8,544 nt of DNA from JAKLIH01 sp964618955. Lineage in GTDB: Bacteria; Patescibacteriota; Minisyncoccia; UBA6257; JAKLIH01. Made by a program: the position numbers and the translations under genes. The DNA lies in assembly GCA_964618955.1 (NCBI GenBank), contig CAZUBO010000024.1, positions 1-8,544 on the forward strand, in the 5' to 3' direction. Below the pieces are notes generated by a model. It saw only the letters and a program-made list of their open reading frames with translations. It searched no databases and was not told the DNA's origin. Position 1 is the stretch's first letter; every line of letters begins with the position of its first letter. This document shows positions 7,097-8,544 of this stretch, in pieces.

Positions 7097-8413
7097 TTAA
7101 CTTTTTTTTAATTTGTTATAAAATTCTTGTATTCGCTTATCGACAAAAGCAAAATTCTTCCCAATTGGTTTTCTCAACACCAACCCTTCCAAAGTTCGAC
7201 ATCGACTCAACGCTACATACGCTTGCCCTGAAGCAAAAGTCCCACCACCAAAATCAACTACTACTCTGTCAAAGGTCTTCCCTTGGGATTTATGGATTGT
7301 AACTGCTCAGGCTAACTTCAAGGGATACTGATAAAAAGTACCAATGACTTTAGTTTCAATCTTCTTTTCTTTCTTATTAAATACATAATTAATAACTTCT
7401 CATTTGTATGGTACTACTTGTTTGGTCCCTCTTCCTGGAAATTCAACTACAATCTTAGTTTGAAATTCATCATTAATAATCTCTTTAATCTTCCCAATAT
7501 CACCATTAACTCACTTCCCCTGGAAGTCATTCACTAGTAGCATTACTTGAGCTTCTTCTTTCAAACTTAGCATGTATTGCGTTGGCAATCTATCCATTGG
7601 AAAATCTCCTGTAACTATCCCTTCAAATTCTTTACATTCTCCAGTAATTAATTTCAATCTCTCTTCATTAATCTTCTCAGCTGCTAAATTCGTAGTTGAT
7701 AAATACACATAGTTATTATCCAAATACTTTTCTAAATCACTATCAACCTTCTGATTCACTCTTTCAATTATTGAATCTTCTACATTTCCAAACCGTATTG
7801 CTTCCAACAAATTTACAAACTCTTCTTCTGTCTGACGATAAATTGTTTTTAATTCAATATATTTGAAATTAAAAGTTTTAAAAGCTTTGCTCGCAAAAAA
7901 ATACGGACTATCGTAACGTTCATAAAACATTTTGTTTTCAAAACCAGTTATAACTGGTGGCAATTGATATAGATCCCCAATAAAAACCATCTGTACTCCG
8001 CCAAAAGCTTCAAAAGGCTCTTTACTGTGCATTCTTAGAAACACATCCATACAATCAATCAGATCCGCCCTAGCCATAGAAATCTCATCAACCACAATAA
8101 TATCAATCTTTTTATACATTGCTGCCTTTTGCTTGTTCTTGGTCTCCTTAATCTCTGACGGCATTACTCCAGGCTTAAAACCAAAAAAGGAATGGATTGT
8201 TTGTCCTTTAACGTTTATTGCTGCCACTCCCGTTGGAGCTAATACCACACAATTCTTTTTAGTATGAAGTCTAAAATGATCAATCATTGTAGACTTACCC
8301 GTACCAGCTCTACCACTAACAAACAAATTCTCATTGGTGTTTTCCATCAAATCTAGTATCTTTAAAAAATCACCACTCAAATATATTTTCCCATTTTGAT
8401 TATCTTTTAACAT
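7097..8413 (-). CDS. Pif1/RecD-like superfamily 1 DNA helicase (short form)
   Basis: A 438-residue ATP-driven helicase of the Pif1/RecD group, expected to move 5'-3' on DNA. Motifs in order: Walker A GRAGTGKS (34-41), APTGVAA (59-65) then TIHSFF (72-77), Walker B VVDEISM (107-113), GDLYQLPPV (146-154), ELKTIYRQ (187-194), AWAVTIHKSQGKTFD (from 368) and AYVALSRCRTLEGL near the end. It is close to a bare helicase core and lacks the extra N-terminal and accessory domains of many Pif1 proteins. Three Trp codons are TGA at residues 301 (GKWVNGDIG), 338 (YKWEVINY) and 369 (LAWAVTIHKSQG), all positions where the family commonly has Trp. Under the standard code it would end at residue 300 and lose the SKSQG-like motif. 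ATG at 8413 follows AAGAAGAAGAT, a weak purine-rich ribosome site. It is probably co-transcribed with the exonuclease. Confidence 0.93.
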
Positions 8414-8437
8414 ATCTTCTTCTTATTATTTATATAT

Positions 8438-8465
8438 AGTATAGCACAATATTCTTTTTTTACAA
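8438..8465 (-). promoter_or_regulatory. Extended -10 promoter of the helicase-exonuclease unit
   Basis: On the minus strand TTGTAA (8460-8465) is followed after 16 nt by TATACT (8438-8443), preceded by TGC as an extended -10 (TGn). The helicase ATG at 8413 lies 25 nt below. The -35 box touches the foot of the terminator hairpin of the preceding gene, which shows how closely units are packed. Confidence 0.72.
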
Positions 8466-8494
8466 AAAACAACAGAATTTCTTCTGTTGTTTTT
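8465..8494 (-). terminator. Rho-independent terminator of the gene entering from the right
   Basis: A perfect 13-bp inverted repeat, AAAAACAACAGAA with its complement (8465-8477 and 8482-8494), closes a 4-nt loop that reads GAAA in the minus-strand RNA, a stable GNRA tetraloop. The 3' arm runs into six T residues. It begins 3 nt after the TAG at 8498-8500. Confidence 0.88.
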
Positions 8495-8497
8495 AAC

Positions 8498-8544
8498 CTA
8501 CTCATCCTTATTCAATATCGGAGCAACTTCACGCCAACGGATAT
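8498..8544 (-). CDS. C-terminal end of an unidentified protein, cut by window edge
   Basis: The last 14 codons read IRWREVAPILNKDE and end in TAG at 8498-8500. The stop lies directly before a terminator hairpin, as expected for a real gene end. The single Trp here is TGG. Too little is visible to name a family. Confidence 0.6.
   Translation of the reverse strand, partial: IRWREVAPILNKDE

Noticed and set aside
1488..7513. UGA read as glycine (Gracilibacteria/Absconditabacteria code)
   Set aside because: Glycine would break strongly conserved Trp sites in the helicase, AlkD-like enzyme and nuclease; TGG/TGA exchange between the two paralogues also points to Trp.

Overview
The window is AT-rich and every gene I can support lies on the minus strand, so it is read from the right edge to the left. 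The gene content suggests a reduced-genome bacterium of the Candidate Phyla Radiation (Patescibacteria): an archaeal-type AMP phosphorylase beside a PRPP synthetase, a type IV pilin-like protein, a short Pif1/RecD-like helicase and a Cys-containing Cas4/RecB-like nuclease. This placement is inference; there is no rRNA or marker protein here.

The key to the window is the genetic code. I count 23 in-frame TGA codons, spread over nine genes, and reading TGA as tryptophan restores full-length family members. TGA falls where tryptophan is conserved: helicase LAWAVTIHKSQG, AlkD-like VNWALRQIGKRN, nuclease QMEVYQWLLR. Every gene end seen here is TAA or TAG, never TGA. The glycine reading known from Gracilibacteria/Absconditabacteria does not fit. 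A standard-code gene caller would break almost every gene.

Layout from right to left. (1) The last codons of an unknown gene (8498-8544), a hairpin terminator, then a promoter. (2) A repair-type unit: helicase (7097-8413) and a PolB-related 3'-5' exonuclease (6381-7076). (3) A second promoter and a tight four-gene operon: PD-(D/E)XK nuclease with two CxxC pairs (5599-6324), a TIM-barrel-like protein (4941-5597), a putative HExxH metalloprotease (4317-4931) and an AlkD-like DNA glycosylase (3638-4309). Gaps are 1, 9 and 7 nt. (4) A small membrane-anchored six-cysteine protein (3156-3575) closed by a strong terminator. (5) A promoter and a damaged paralogue of the HExxH protein (2623-3037). (6) A further promoter and PRPP synthetase (1674-2564), AMP phosphorylase (120-1667) and the start of a pilin-like gene (1-118).

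Together the genes describe a DNA-repair/processing block next to a nucleotide-salvage block. The clearest promoters are sigma70-like with 16-17 nt spacers; three have an extended -10 TGn, and three of the four put the start codon only about 25-27 nt below the -10 box. Most starts lack a clear Shine-Dalgarno sequence. No tRNA, rRNA, CRISPR array or mobile element was seen.
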